This document shows positions 7,132 through 14,151 of a DNA stretch of 16,961 nt, piece by piece. The position numbers were made by a program, and so were the translations under genes. The stretch is from assembly GCA_030641085.1 (NCBI GenBank), contig DAOWIC010000111.1:1-16961 (forward strand). The letters are read 5' to 3'. Position 1 is the first letter of the stretch, and every line of letters starts with the position of its first letter. A model generated the notes under the pieces. That model was not told the DNA's origin and made no database searches. It was given only the letters and a program-made list of their open reading frames with translations. This stretch comes from Calditrichota bacterium (GTDB lineage: Bacteria; Zixibacteria; MSB-5A5; GN15; FEB-12).

Positions 7132-8322
7132 TTATCCCCGCACTACTTTCCGAAAATAGTCCGGGTCGGTATCCCCTTCGGTATTGAATACCAGCACTCG
7201 GGCATCCCGGTCCAGGCCGATGGCCTCCCGCGCCTCGCACAGCGACGGTTCATTCATCAGCGCCAGCAAGGCAGCCAGCCCGGCCGCGCCCGATTCGCCG
7301 GAGATGATCCGCCGGTCATCGCCCGTTGCGTAATAATACCGCCGCATCGCCTTTAGAGCGTGCCGATCCGAGATCGCCAGAAAGAGATCGATCCCGTCCC
7401 GCATAAGCGGCCAGGCCTCAACCGAGGGTGTCCCGCAGTTCAGCCCGGCCATGATTGAATCCAGATTGCCCGTCGTCTGTTTCGCCTGTCCCTGTCCGGA
7501 GATGATCGACTCGAGGAAACAGTCGGCCGCCGCCGGCTCGACCGAAACAAAGCGCGGCCTCTTATCGAGGTAGCGATCATAGTAATACCAGAGCGCCGCC
7601 GCCGCGAAACTGCCCACCCCGGCCGGAAGGATAACAATGTCCACCTCCGGCTGTCCGTCAGGATACAGCCCCGGCTCCATCTCGGCCAATATCGTTGTAT
7701 ACCCGGCCATTATCCTGCGCGGGACCTGAGTATATCCGGGGTAAGCGGTGTCGGAGATCACCTGCCAGCCGTTTTCCTTCGCGTCGCGTGCGATTCGCCG
7801 CACCGCCTCGTCGTAGTCGCCGTCGATCACCGTCACCTCAGCGCCTTCGGAACGGATATTGGCAATCCGGGCGTCCGCAGTTCCTTTCGGCATGTAGATG
7901 AATGCCTGCTGACCGAGTAGTCTCGAAAACCATGCCACCGCCCGACCATGATTGCCGTCGGTGGCGGTGCAGAACGGGCCGAGCTGAAGTTCGGCCAGTT
8001 TCGAACGGTCATACAGATCGTCTATTTCGAACGATCCGCCGAATTTCGTCTCCCACTGCTCTTTGACATGCCGGTAGATCGCGTACGATGCCCCCATCCC
8101 CTTGAACGCTTTTAGCCCGAATCGGCACGACTCATCCTTGACCAACAGTTTGTCGATTCCAAGTTCGTCGGCAAGGCTCTGAAGCGAGTGGGTCGGGGTC
8201 GGCTGATATTCGTCTATTGACTTGTGGAACTTATGGATATCGTCGGATTGGAACGCCGCGAGCAACTCGCTGCTGATTTCCAGACGGTCTTTTTTGTATT
8301 GATTCAGGCGGTAGCGGCACAT
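7132..8322 (-). CDS. dpaL: Diaminopropionate ammonia-lyase-like PLP enzyme
   Basis: The 396-residue protein looks like the YgeX/DpaL group of fold-type II PLP enzymes, which convert 2,3-diaminopropionate to pyruvate and ammonia. KDESCRFGLKAFKGMGASYA places the PLP lysine at about residue 74, like the DESxRFGLNAFK pattern of DpaL. TATDGNHGRAVAWFSR, GLNCGTPSVEAWPL and SGESGAAGLAALLAL are further family motifs. The ATG at 8322 has AAGGA about 8 nt upstream. A longer frame would begin at 8415, but it would run through the terminator of the neighbouring gene, so I reject it. None of the other genes that accompany ygeX in enterobacteria is nearby. A threonine dehydratase-like substrate cannot be excluded. 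Confidence 0.87.
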   Translation of the reverse strand: MCRYRLNQYKKDRLEISSELLAAFQSDDIHKFHKSIDEYQPTPTHSLQSLADELGIDKLLVKDESCRFGLKAFKGMGASYAIYRHVKEQWETKFGGSFEIDDLYDRSKLAELQLGPFCTATDGNHGRAVAWFSRLLGQQAFIYMPKGTADARIANIRSEGAEVTVIDGDYDEAVRRIARDAKENGWQVISDTAYPGYTQVPRRIMAGYTTILAEMEPGLYPDGQPEVDIVILPAGVGSFAAAALWYYYDRYLDKRPRFVSVEPAAADCFLESIISGQGQAKQTTGNLDSIMAGLNCGTPSVEAWPLMRDGIDLFLAISDRHALKAMRRYYYATGDDRRIISGESGAAGLAALLALMNEPSLCEAREAIGLDRDARVLVFNTEGDTDPDYFRKVVRG

Positions 8323-8412
8323 AGTTTCATCCTTATGCGGTCTTAATGATGGTATATCATGGCCGCTCTTGCCACAACCGCTTTTTTCAGAATCGGCGAA
8401 GCGTAGTGTGCA

Positions 8413-8446
8413 CAAAAAAAGGCCGGGATCATCGATCCCGACCTTT
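8413..8446 (-). terminator. Strong intrinsic terminator of the 8471-9319 lipoprotein gene
   Basis: On the minus strand a 13-bp stem (arms 8434-8446 and 8418-8430, one G-T wobble) with a 3-nt loop is followed directly by a run of seven T (8414-8420, partly in the stem base). It begins 24 nt after the lipoprotein stop and ends about 90 nt before the dpaL start. Confidence 0.88.
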
Positions 8447-8470
8447 ACAGATAATCAGTTCGTGCGTTGA

Positions 8471-9319
8471 CTAACGCTTGATCACACCGTGGGCCGCTTC
8501 GAGAATTGTCTGGTGCGGTCTCTGCTCCTCGTTCACCTCGGCACTAACAGGATAAGGATCGCCGGTACCGACATAAATCGTGAAGTAATCATAGGTCGTG
8601 CTGACTACCCAGCCCTTGACAAAACCGCCGGTGATATTGCCGGCGGAAGACGTCATGCTTGGCCCGCTGACCGGCCCCAGGTCCATGTACAGACGACCGT
8701 TATAATCCAGGTCACTGGCCGGTATCGTGTAGGTAGTATCATGGATCTCGACCCAGTCGGATGTATGTTCATAGGTTCCGGCCGAGTCGTACTCATAGTT
8801 TACAGAAAGATAGTAGTAGTCGGCACCGTCGATAGGATGCCAGTCAATCGTGATAGAGGTGTTGACCTCGACGGTATCGTACGGATAATTCGATGACCAA
8901 CCGATGATCTCCGGCTCGTCCTCTTCACTATCGAGCAGGGTACACCGCGACTCACATTTGCCGTCCGGCGTGAAGACCTCTACTAAAACCGTATCGCCGC
9001 TCGCCCAATCGGATGGTTTGGAGAACTCTCCACCAGCATTGTATTGGAGATAGTAGTAAGATGCTCCGGCGTCCATTGTCGCGTGCATCTCAACGTCCAT
9101 CCCCTCCAGTTTCACCGAGTCGATATCGGGTAACCGACTGTTCAGGCCGAAGATACTGCCCCACATCTGGATCTCGCCGTAGTAGCTCTCTATTTCGGCC
9201 ATCATCAGCGCCTTCTGAACGAACTGCGGACAGGTGGGGCATTCATCGTCATCTGAGCAGCCGGCCGCCAACAGCATGAGTACCGCGACCAGGCTACTTA
9301 TCAGCAAGAGTTTTTTCAT
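8471..9319 (-). CDS. Lipoprotein with Fn3-like domain, paralogue 1
   Basis: Function unknown. The 282-residue product has a lipoprotein signal peptide (MKKLLLISSL..., lipobox LAAGC with Cys21), then an acidic tether CSDDDECPTCP with a CxxC at 27-30. An N-terminal beta-rich region (about 35-130) contains PDIDSVKLEG and ASGDTVLVEVFTPDGKCESRC. A second region (about 145-235) with ITIDWHPIDGADYYYLSV resembles a fibronectin type III strand pattern. The end carries DYFTIYVGTGDPY. It is closely similar in layout to the next gene upstream (9448-10293), so the two are tandem duplicates 128 nt apart. AAAGGTG about 5 nt before the ATG serves as ribosome site. It is probably an outer-membrane or surface lipoprotein; the role cannot be inferred. 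Confidence 0.88.
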   Translation of the reverse strand: MKKLLLISSLVAVLMLLAAGCSDDDECPTCPQFVQKALMMAEIESYYGEIQMWGSIFGLNSRLPDIDSVKLEGMDVEMHATMDAGASYYYLQYNAGGEFSKPSDWASGDTVLVEVFTPDGKCESRCTLLDSEEDEPEIIGWSSNYPYDTVEVNTSITIDWHPIDGADYYYLSVNYEYDSAGTYEHTSDWVEIHDTTYTIPASDLDYNGRLYMDLGPVSGPSMTSSAGNITGGFVKGWVVSTTYDYFTIYVGTGDPYPVSAEVNEEQRPHQTILEAAHGVIKR

Positions 9320-9356
9320 TATGACACCTTTATTTCTCTGTTACTACGTTTTGTTC

Positions 9357-9402
9357 GTCGCGACGCGACACCCGCAGGATTGATGCTGAGTACTTCATCA
9401 AT
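9357..9402. repeat. Two small inverted repeats between the paralogous lipoprotein genes
   Basis: GTCGCG/CGCGAC around one central base (9357-9369) and ATTGATG/CATCAAT with a 10-nt loop (9379-9402) lie in the 128-nt gap. No T-run follows either on the minus strand. They could be an operator and an mRNA stem; no clear promoter for the downstream copy was seen, so it may depend on readthrough. Confidence 0.3.
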
Positions 9403-9447
9403 ATCAGTTTCTATGCGGAATCGCAGTTTCACTGGTCTTCTCCCGGG

Positions 9448-10293
9448 CTACTGGTTGTTGTAAGCGTCAAGGAATGCCCCAAGCGATTGGTCGGCCTCAT
9501 CACTCTCGAGTCCGTCCAGAGCGACTTTATACTGCCCCGTGCCGACATAAATCCTGAATGACTCGTAAGTGCTGCTGCCGATGCTGCCCTCTATAACGCC
9601 TCCGATAATATTGCCGTTATCGGCGTCCGGGTAAGGACCGGTGCAGGGCCGTATGCGAATGTAATAGCGCCCGTCATATTCAACATCGGAGGCGGCGATC
9701 GTAAATGACTCGTTGGTAGTGTAGAAAACTGTTATACGTTCGTCGTAAACCCCACCAGTGTAGTAATCGTACTCGAGTTCGACGCCGTACCAATCAGCGT
9801 GTTCAATCGGCTCCCACTCGACGGTAATTGCAGTGTTGATAGCGACGGTATCATACGGATAATTGACTGCCCAGTCCAGAACAACCGGATCATCGTAATA
9901 GTCGTCGAGCACTTTCTCGCGGCATTCGCACTTGCCGTACGGAGTGAAAATCTCTACGTAGACAGTGTCGCCGCTGACATATTCAGCACCGGATTTGTCG
10001 TAGCCCGACTCTTCCCACTGCACCCAAATTCCGACTCCACCTTCGCCATAGCCGGTTTCCATCTCCGCCAGGTTGCCGTCAACGCGCACTGAGTCGACAT
10101 CCGGTATTGCGCCGGTTACACCTACGATATATCCCCAGAAGCCGAGGTAACCTTCGTCCAGATCCATCCATCCCATCATTATGGCTCGCTGAGTCATTTC
10201 CGGACAAGTGGTGCAGTCGTCATCATCGCTGCATCCTGCGAAGATCAACAACGCAATAACGACGAGACTGATAGTCAGAATGATCTTCTTCAT
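9448..10293 (-). CDS. Lipoprotein with Fn3-like domain, paralogue 2
   Basis: Function unknown. The 281-residue product matches the neighbouring paralogue feature by feature: lipobox cysteine at residue 21, tether CSDDDDCTTCP with CxxC at 27-30, IPDVDSVRVDG, VSGDTVYVEIFTPYGKCECRE, NYPYDTVAINTAITVEW (Fn3-like strand), and SFRIYVGTGQY near the end. The start is the second of two adjacent ATGs (10293), because AAAGGAGGG lies only 1 nt from the first and about 4 nt from the second. Its own sigma-70-type promoter lies about 50 nt upstream. Aromatic and acidic residues are unusually frequent, as in secreted beta-sandwich proteins. It differs from paralogue 1 mainly in the loops, which suggests an old duplication. 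Confidence 0.88.
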   Translation of the reverse strand: MKKIILTISLVVIALLIFAGCSDDDDCTTCPEMTQRAIMMGWMDLDEGYLGFWGYIVGVTGAIPDVDSVRVDGNLAEMETGYGEGGVGIWVQWEESGYDKSGAEYVSGDTVYVEIFTPYGKCECREKVLDDYYDDPVVLDWAVNYPYDTVAINTAITVEWEPIEHADWYGVELEYDYYTGGVYDERITVFYTTNESFTIAASDVEYDGRYYIRIRPCTGPYPDADNGNIIGGVIEGSIGSSTYESFRIYVGTGQYKVALDGLESDEADQSLGAFLDAYNNQ

Positions 10294-10346
10294 CATCCCT
10301 CCTTTGGTAATTAGTTTTATTGTTTGGTTCGTGAATTTCCGTCGCA

Positions 10347-10375
10347 AATATACGGGCGCCAAGCTTCCGATTCAA
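10347..10375 (-). promoter_or_regulatory. Promoter for lipoprotein paralogue 2
   Basis: On the minus strand TTGAAT (10370-10375), a 17-nt spacer, then TATATT (10347-10352), 4 and 5 of 6 consensus bases. The same bases also read as TTTG, 20 nt, TATATTTG, close to the Bacteroidetes-type TTTG/TAnnTTTG promoter. Either reading predicts a start near 10340 and a leader of about 47 nt ending in the AAAGGAGGG ribosome site. Confidence 0.6.
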
Positions 10376-10417
10376 ACAAAAAAAACAGATTTGTGGCATT
10401 TTCATTCGATTTTTCCG

Positions 10418-11449
10418 CTAATCTTTCTCCTCTTGCAGCCAGCGGCTCAAATCGTTAACCGATGTCTCGAATTCATTTCCCTGACTTTCGAGTACGTATC
10501 CCATCTGGCGATTGACCGCCTGGATCGGTTCATTGACCGCCCTCATGTCGGTCGTCATCGATTCATTGGCGGGGAAATCCTCCCCGATCTTTCTAAACAG
10601 CGCCGCTTTCAGCCATTTGGCTATCCCCCGGCCCCGGTACTCTTCCAGCACCCCGGTGATCGCCTGGTAGACATCAGCCGGATTAAGCTCGTTGATCGAG
10701 GCATTGGAATGCGCCACAAGATTATCTTGTTGATTCAACAGGGCATAGGTATACAAATGTACATTGTTTTTCTGTCGCCACTCGGTCTGTTTCCGGGCAG
10801 ACTCAATGGTTATTCGATACGGCTGTAGCTCTTCACGTTCGGTCGGCATCTCGTTGATAAACCGCTCGAAGGTCTCGACATAGGCCGGCAGGTGCTCTTC
10901 CGGCACCGGATCGAACAGCTCCAGCCGGAGATCGGAATTCGCCGCCGGAATTGTCTTCAGCCAATGATCTATCGCCTCCAGGTTGGCCTTCTTGCGATAG
11001 AGTCGAAAGCGATCGACACGGTTAAGTTCGCGCGGACGCCACATTCGGATTGCGTCGGAGATCCGCTGACTCTCGGTCATGCTGTGCGCCCGAATGCAGC
11101 CATGATGCTTCATAAGCGGCTCAATCTCAGATGCAACCCGGTGTACGAATTTGCGAGGTATCTCGTCATAATAGGCATCGAGCGAAATATCCCCCGCTGG
11201 CTCAGGTGCATCGGTGTCCCGTACCCATAATTGGCCCCAGCCGATGATCTCATCGCCATCGGATACGACCATCGGGTGAAAGCCTTCATCCATCTCACAG
11301 AAAGACGCGACCCGATCGCGCATCTGTTCCCATGATCGGGAGGATAACATCGTTTTGAAGCGCACCTTAATCTTTACGAGTAGGTCATAATATTGGCGCC
11401 ACTGGTCCTCGGAAAACGCCGCGTTTCTGATATGAATGACTTTGTACAT
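10418..11449 (-). CDS. Tandem-domain GNAT family N-acetyltransferase
   Basis: The 343-residue protein has two GNAT-like halves. In the C-terminal half ITGVLEEYRGRGIAKWLKAA (264-283) is the acetyl-CoA-binding motif A with RGRGIA, and TDMRAVNEPIQAVNRQMGYV (300-319) matches the T.N...N..M..VN..LGF region typical of double-GNAT proteins. The N-terminal half (about 1-150) has VVSDGDEIIGWGQLWV but no clear motif A, so it is probably structural. The substrate is unknown; antibiotic, amino-sugar or thiol acetylation are all possible. The ATG at 11449 has GGAG about 5 nt upstream. The gene is divergent from the plus-strand lipoprotein gene at 11776, across a 326-nt gap. Confidence 0.85.
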   Translation of the reverse strand: MYKVIHIRNAAFSEDQWRQYYDLLVKIKVRFKTMLSSRSWEQMRDRVASFCEMDEGFHPMVVSDGDEIIGWGQLWVRDTDAPEPAGDISLDAYYDEIPRKFVHRVASEIEPLMKHHGCIRAHSMTESQRISDAIRMWRPRELNRVDRFRLYRKKANLEAIDHWLKTIPAANSDLRLELFDPVPEEHLPAYVETFERFINEMPTEREELQPYRITIESARKQTEWRQKNNVHLYTYALLNQQDNLVAHSNASINELNPADVYQAITGVLEEYRGRGIAKWLKAALFRKIGEDFPANESMTTDMRAVNEPIQAVNRQMGYVLESQGNEFETSVNDLSRWLQEEKD

Positions 11450-11775
11450 ACTTCTCCTCGCCTGCGTAACGGGCGTACGACACTGCCGCTAAGACAAGTA
11501 CCGTTATCAACACCCCTCTCACAGGCGGTCCAATTCGATGTTGTTTTGTTTATAGATAGCGGTCGATCAAGTTGCTTTCCCCGCCCCTCTAAATCTATAT
11601 TCTTGTCGGGCAGATTGCAAGTGTTTGTGTGCCTCACCGCGGCGCCGGCGCTGTCACAGGGCGACAGAATCGCGCCGCGCCTGTTCAAAAAAAGTACAGC
11701 AAACGGTGGCGCGGCGCGAAAAATCCACCGATATTACGTTATATATAGAGTAGAATCTCAATCGGAGGGCGTCCC
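11450..11775. other. Divergent intergenic region with a GC-rich dyad
   Basis: No gene is convincing here. The left part must contain the promoter of the acetyltransferase and the right part that of the plus-strand lipoprotein, but no well-spaced -35/-10 pair was found for either; an AT-rich tract with TATATA (11740-11745) lies about 30 nt before the GTG start. The main structure is a perfect 11-nt inverted repeat, CGCGCCGCGCC (11671-11681) and GGCGCGGCGCG (11708-11718), enclosing 26 mostly A-rich bases. A smaller CTGTC/GACAG stem lies just before it. Confidence 0.5.
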
Positions 11776-12654
11776 GTGAGCACCGGAAAACCCAGTCTCG
11801 GCTTCTTTCTCGCTATTCTGATATTGCTTCCCTTGATGCTGCTTCAGTGCGGGGATGACGATACCACTACCGGCACCGATCCGGCTGATATCGAAACCGG
11901 CGATACTGTCGGAGACACCACCGGCGATACTACCCAGGATACCACCCTGCCTGACCCGGGAGGGGCATTAATAGCCGACCACAATGCTGCCAACGCATTC
12001 AGTGGCGTGCCAATCGGCACGATAGAACAGGCCGCGACCGCCTTCAATATGTACTACGGCCACACCTCCCACGGCAGCCAGATTATGACAGGCCTGGATA
12101 TGGTCGAGGCGGAAGACGGGAGCTATAACCAGCCCTCCTGCTATGAGATTTCCGACGATCTCGGTCATCTGGGCGATCTGACCTGGGTGTCGCCGACCAG
12201 AACCTATCTGGACAACCACACGGAGTGCAATCTGGTCGTCTGGTCCTGGTGTGGCGGGGTTTCGGATAACACCGTGGAAGGCATTAACACTTACCTTGAC
12301 GCCATGAACACGCTCGAGACCGACTATCCCAATGTCATCTTCATTTATATGACCGGGCACCTCGACGGCACCGGCGTGACCGGCAATCTGTATCAGCGCA
12401 ACAACCAGATTCGGCAGTATTGCGGCGACAACGACAAGATCCTGTTCGATTTTGCGGATATAGAGAGCTACGATCCCGACGGCGGATATTATCCGGATGC
12501 CGATGATTCCTGTCCGTGGTGTTACGACTGGTGCGCCGCCAATCCGTGCGAAAGTTGCGCCAGTTGCGCCCACTCACATTGCTTCAATTGCTATCGCAAG
12601 GGTCAGGCATTCTGGTGGCTTCTGGCCCGCCTCACCGACTGGGGCACGAGCTAA
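11776..12654 (+). CDS. Cys-rich lipoprotein, uncharacterised SGNH-like family
   Basis: Function unknown. It is the only plus-strand gene of the region, with GTG start at 11776 and GGAGGG 6 nt upstream. The 292 residues begin with a lipobox (LLQC, Cys25), then a Thr/Asp/Gly-rich spacer (about 29-58) with repeated GDT units. The core has NMYYGHTSHGSQI (91-103), a WSWCGGVSDNT segment (156-166), VIFIYMTGHLDGTG (187-200) and ILFDFADIESYDPDG (222-236). This resembles an uncharacterised secreted family with an SGNH-hydrolase-like layout known to me from deltaproteobacteria and other environmental genomes. Near the end, eight cysteines fall in 27 residues (246, 249, 253, 258, 261, 264, 269, 272) with two histidines at 266 and 268, followed by the conserved-looking RKGQAFWWLLARL. 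That cluster may bind metal or form disulfides. Confidence 0.85.
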   Translation: MSTGKPSLGFFLAILILLPLMLLQCGDDDTTTGTDPADIETGDTVGDTTGDTTQDTTLPDPGGALIADHNAANAFSGVPIGTIEQAATAFNMYYGHTSHGSQIMTGLDMVEAEDGSYNQPSCYEISDDLGHLGDLTWVSPTRTYLDNHTECNLVVWSWCGGVSDNTVEGINTYLDAMNTLETDYPNVIFIYMTGHLDGTGVTGNLYQRNNQIRQYCGDNDKILFDFADIESYDPDGGYYPDADDSCPWCYDWCAANPCESCASCAHSHCFNCYRKGQAFWWLLARLTDWGTS

Positions 12655-12675
12655 GGTTATCTCTGACAGAAAATC

Positions 12676-12732
12676 CGTAGGGGCATGATTTATCATGCCC
12701 GCGGCGAGCATTTGATAAATCAAATGCCTACG
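12676..12732. repeat. REP-like element: two inverted covarying hairpins inside an outer stem
   Basis: CGTAGG (12676-12681) pairs with CCTACG (12727-12732). Inside are two perfect 8-bp hairpins: GGGCATGA/TCATGCCC (12681-12700, loop TTTA) and GCATTTGA/TCAAATGC (12708-12727, loop TAAA). Read on opposite strands, both follow CGTAGG, a stem, GATTTATC in the middle, and CGC at the end, so they are one motif in inverted orientation with compensatory stem changes. It sits between two convergent genes and could also act as a bidirectional transcription stop. Confidence 0.75.
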
Positions 12733-12829
12733 ACCCCTTCTTGTTCTGTCATGTTGTGTGGGCGGCAGATGAGGGTATCTGCCGGGCACGATCAAAGGAA
12801 ACGATGTATGCAGCGCTCCGGGTAGATAT

Positions 12830-13984
12830 CTACTCCTGCAGCGCGTTGAGCACCAGCGTCAAGACCTCTGATTCAACCCATTCGATCCCCTGCACCTCCG
12901 GATCGTTGCCGATCCGCACCACCAGCAGCCCCTGGTCCGGCATGACAAAGATCTGCTGCGTATGAATCCCCCAGGCGATAAGGAGATTATCCGGAATGCT
13001 CGTGGTCCCGTCGCGGTCGATTGCCGGTTTGAGCCACCAGTGCAGGCCATACATAGTGACACCGTCCATAGCCGGCTGGCGCGAAAGCTCGATCCATGAT
13101 TCGGGCACAATCTGCTGTCCGTCCCACTCGCCGTTTTTCATGTACAGGTAACCGAATTTGGCGAACTCGCGCAGAGTCGCGCGAACTCCGGAGCCGGTCG
13201 CCGTGTTGCCGGCGAGGTCGGAGTCCCACCGGACATTCTCCAGCCCGATCGGCCGCAGCAGATGATCCATGGCGAACGTATAGGCGGTAGACCCGGTCGC
13301 AACCCAGATCACGCCCGACAGAAGCTGCGAGTTGCCGGTCGAGTAGCGCCAGTATGTGCCCGGTTCGTGCTCCATCGGCTTGTCCAGCACATACTGATTC
13401 ATATCATACTGGTTGTGCATCATGTAGGCATCGTTGTCGTGGCTGTTGTAGTCGCTCTCGTCCCATTGAATCCCGGAGTTCATGTGCAGCAGGTGGTCGA
13501 GCGTGATCCGCTGCTTGCGCGGGTCGGTCCCCGGCTCTTGCCAGTCGGGAAAATACTGATAGACCGATTCGTCGAGGTCGGCGATATAACCCCGGTCGAT
13601 CGCAATGCCCATTACGGCGCTGGTAAAACTCTTCGCTACCGAGAAACTGTAATGCTGACGGGCGGGCGTGTAACCCCGGAAATAGGCCTCGCCGACAATG
13701 TAGCCATCTCTGACTACCAGAATCCCCTCGGTCATGATATTCGGATTGGCGGCGTAGCGGTAGACCTCGGCAAGCCGATTGGAACTCATGCCGACCTCTT
13801 CCGGACGGCAGGTTCGCCAGCCATCGGTGGGCCAATACTCGCCGAGATATTCGCCGGTGCCGAGAAAATCACCGACATCGCCGGTGGCGTCTATCGCAGA
13901 GCCGGGCGGTACAGCACTGTCGCCGCAACTGAAGCCAATCAGGGAGAAGGAGAGCAGAATGAATATGGCAACATGGCGCAACAT
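12830..13984 (-). CDS. Serine hydrolase of the beta-lactamase (class C/PBP-like) family, lipoprotein
   Basis: The 384-residue protein has a lipoprotein signal (lipobox IGFSC, Cys20) and a beta-lactamase-related fold (Pfam Beta-lactamase, PF00144). The catalytic SxxK is SVAK, with Ser115 and Lys118, in YSFSVAKSFTSAVMG. The second motif tyrosine is in WRYSTGNSQLLSGV (Tyr214). The third motif, normally KTG or HxG, is HTQ (341-343) in AWGIHTQQIFVMPD. The family also includes esterases and D-amino acid peptidases, and the substrate is open; antibiotic resistance should not be assumed. The start is well fixed: AGGAGGTGA lies about 6 nt before the ATG at 13984. The downstream gene is convergent, so the gene is probably monocistronic. 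Confidence 0.92.
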   Translation of the reverse strand: MLRHVAIFILLSFSLIGFSCGDSAVPPGSAIDATGDVGDFLGTGEYLGEYWPTDGWRTCRPEEVGMSSNRLAEVYRYAANPNIMTEGILVVRDGYIVGEAYFRGYTPARQHYSFSVAKSFTSAVMGIAIDRGYIADLDESVYQYFPDWQEPGTDPRKQRITLDHLLHMNSGIQWDESDYNSHDNDAYMMHNQYDMNQYVLDKPMEHEPGTYWRYSTGNSQLLSGVIWVATGSTAYTFAMDHLLRPIGLENVRWDSDLAGNTATGSGVRATLREFAKFGYLYMKNGEWDGQQIVPESWIELSRQPAMDGVTMYGLHWWLKPAIDRDGTTSIPDNLLIAWGIHTQQIFVMPDQGLLVVRIGNDPEVQGIEWVESEVLTLVLNALQE

Positions 13985-14072
13985 ATTGGTTCACCTCCTG
14001 TTCGAGAGTCCAATATGATAGACGGATTTTACCCTGATTTGTTCAGATTTCAGCGCTCTTCACATCAGCGAT

Positions 14073-14119
14073 AATGCGAAGCGCATTCAAATTTCGAGAT
14101 TCTCTGCTACACGCGTAGC
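14073..14119. repeat. Two small hairpins downstream of the surface-repeat gene
   Basis: AATGCG/CGCATT with loop AAG (14073-14087) and GCTAC/GTAGC with a 4-nt loop (14106-14119) lie in the 167-nt gap between the surface-repeat gene and the serine hydrolase. Neither is followed by a T-run on the minus strand. They may mark the 3' end of the surface-repeat transcript. Confidence 0.3.
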
Positions 14120-14151
14120 GATTTGGTCAGATAAACGTGATACTGAATCCG

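Noticed and set aside
7100..7240. 47-codon upstream extension of tilS
   Set aside because: It overlaps the end of the lyase gene and does not resemble TilS N-termini.
8323..8415. 31-codon upstream extension of the dpaL-like gene
   Set aside because: The extension would begin inside a strong terminator hairpin, while the ATG at 8322 has a good AAGGA site.
10376..10385. T-run on the minus strand after the acetyltransferase gene as an intrinsic terminator
   Set aside because: No stable stem precedes the T-run.
10208..10828. Plus-strand open frame of 206 codons, starting with a hydrophobic segment
   Set aside because: Covers the antisense of the lipoprotein signal peptide, its promoter and the end of the acetyltransferase gene; the hydrophobic part is a by-product.
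11374..11688. Minus-strand open frame of 104 codons in the divergent intergenic region
   Set aside because: It overlaps the start of the acetyltransferase gene in another frame, has no ribosome site and no recognisable sequence.
11880..11955. GDT/DTT coding repeats as a satellite or CRISPR-like array
   Set aside because: They are short, imperfect codon-level repeats encoding a Thr/Asp lipoprotein spacer, with no spacers or constant unit length.
13262..14074. Plus-strand open frame of 270 codons
   Set aside because: Antisense to the serine hydrolase gene, whose lipobox, SxxK motif and strong ribosome site support the minus strand.
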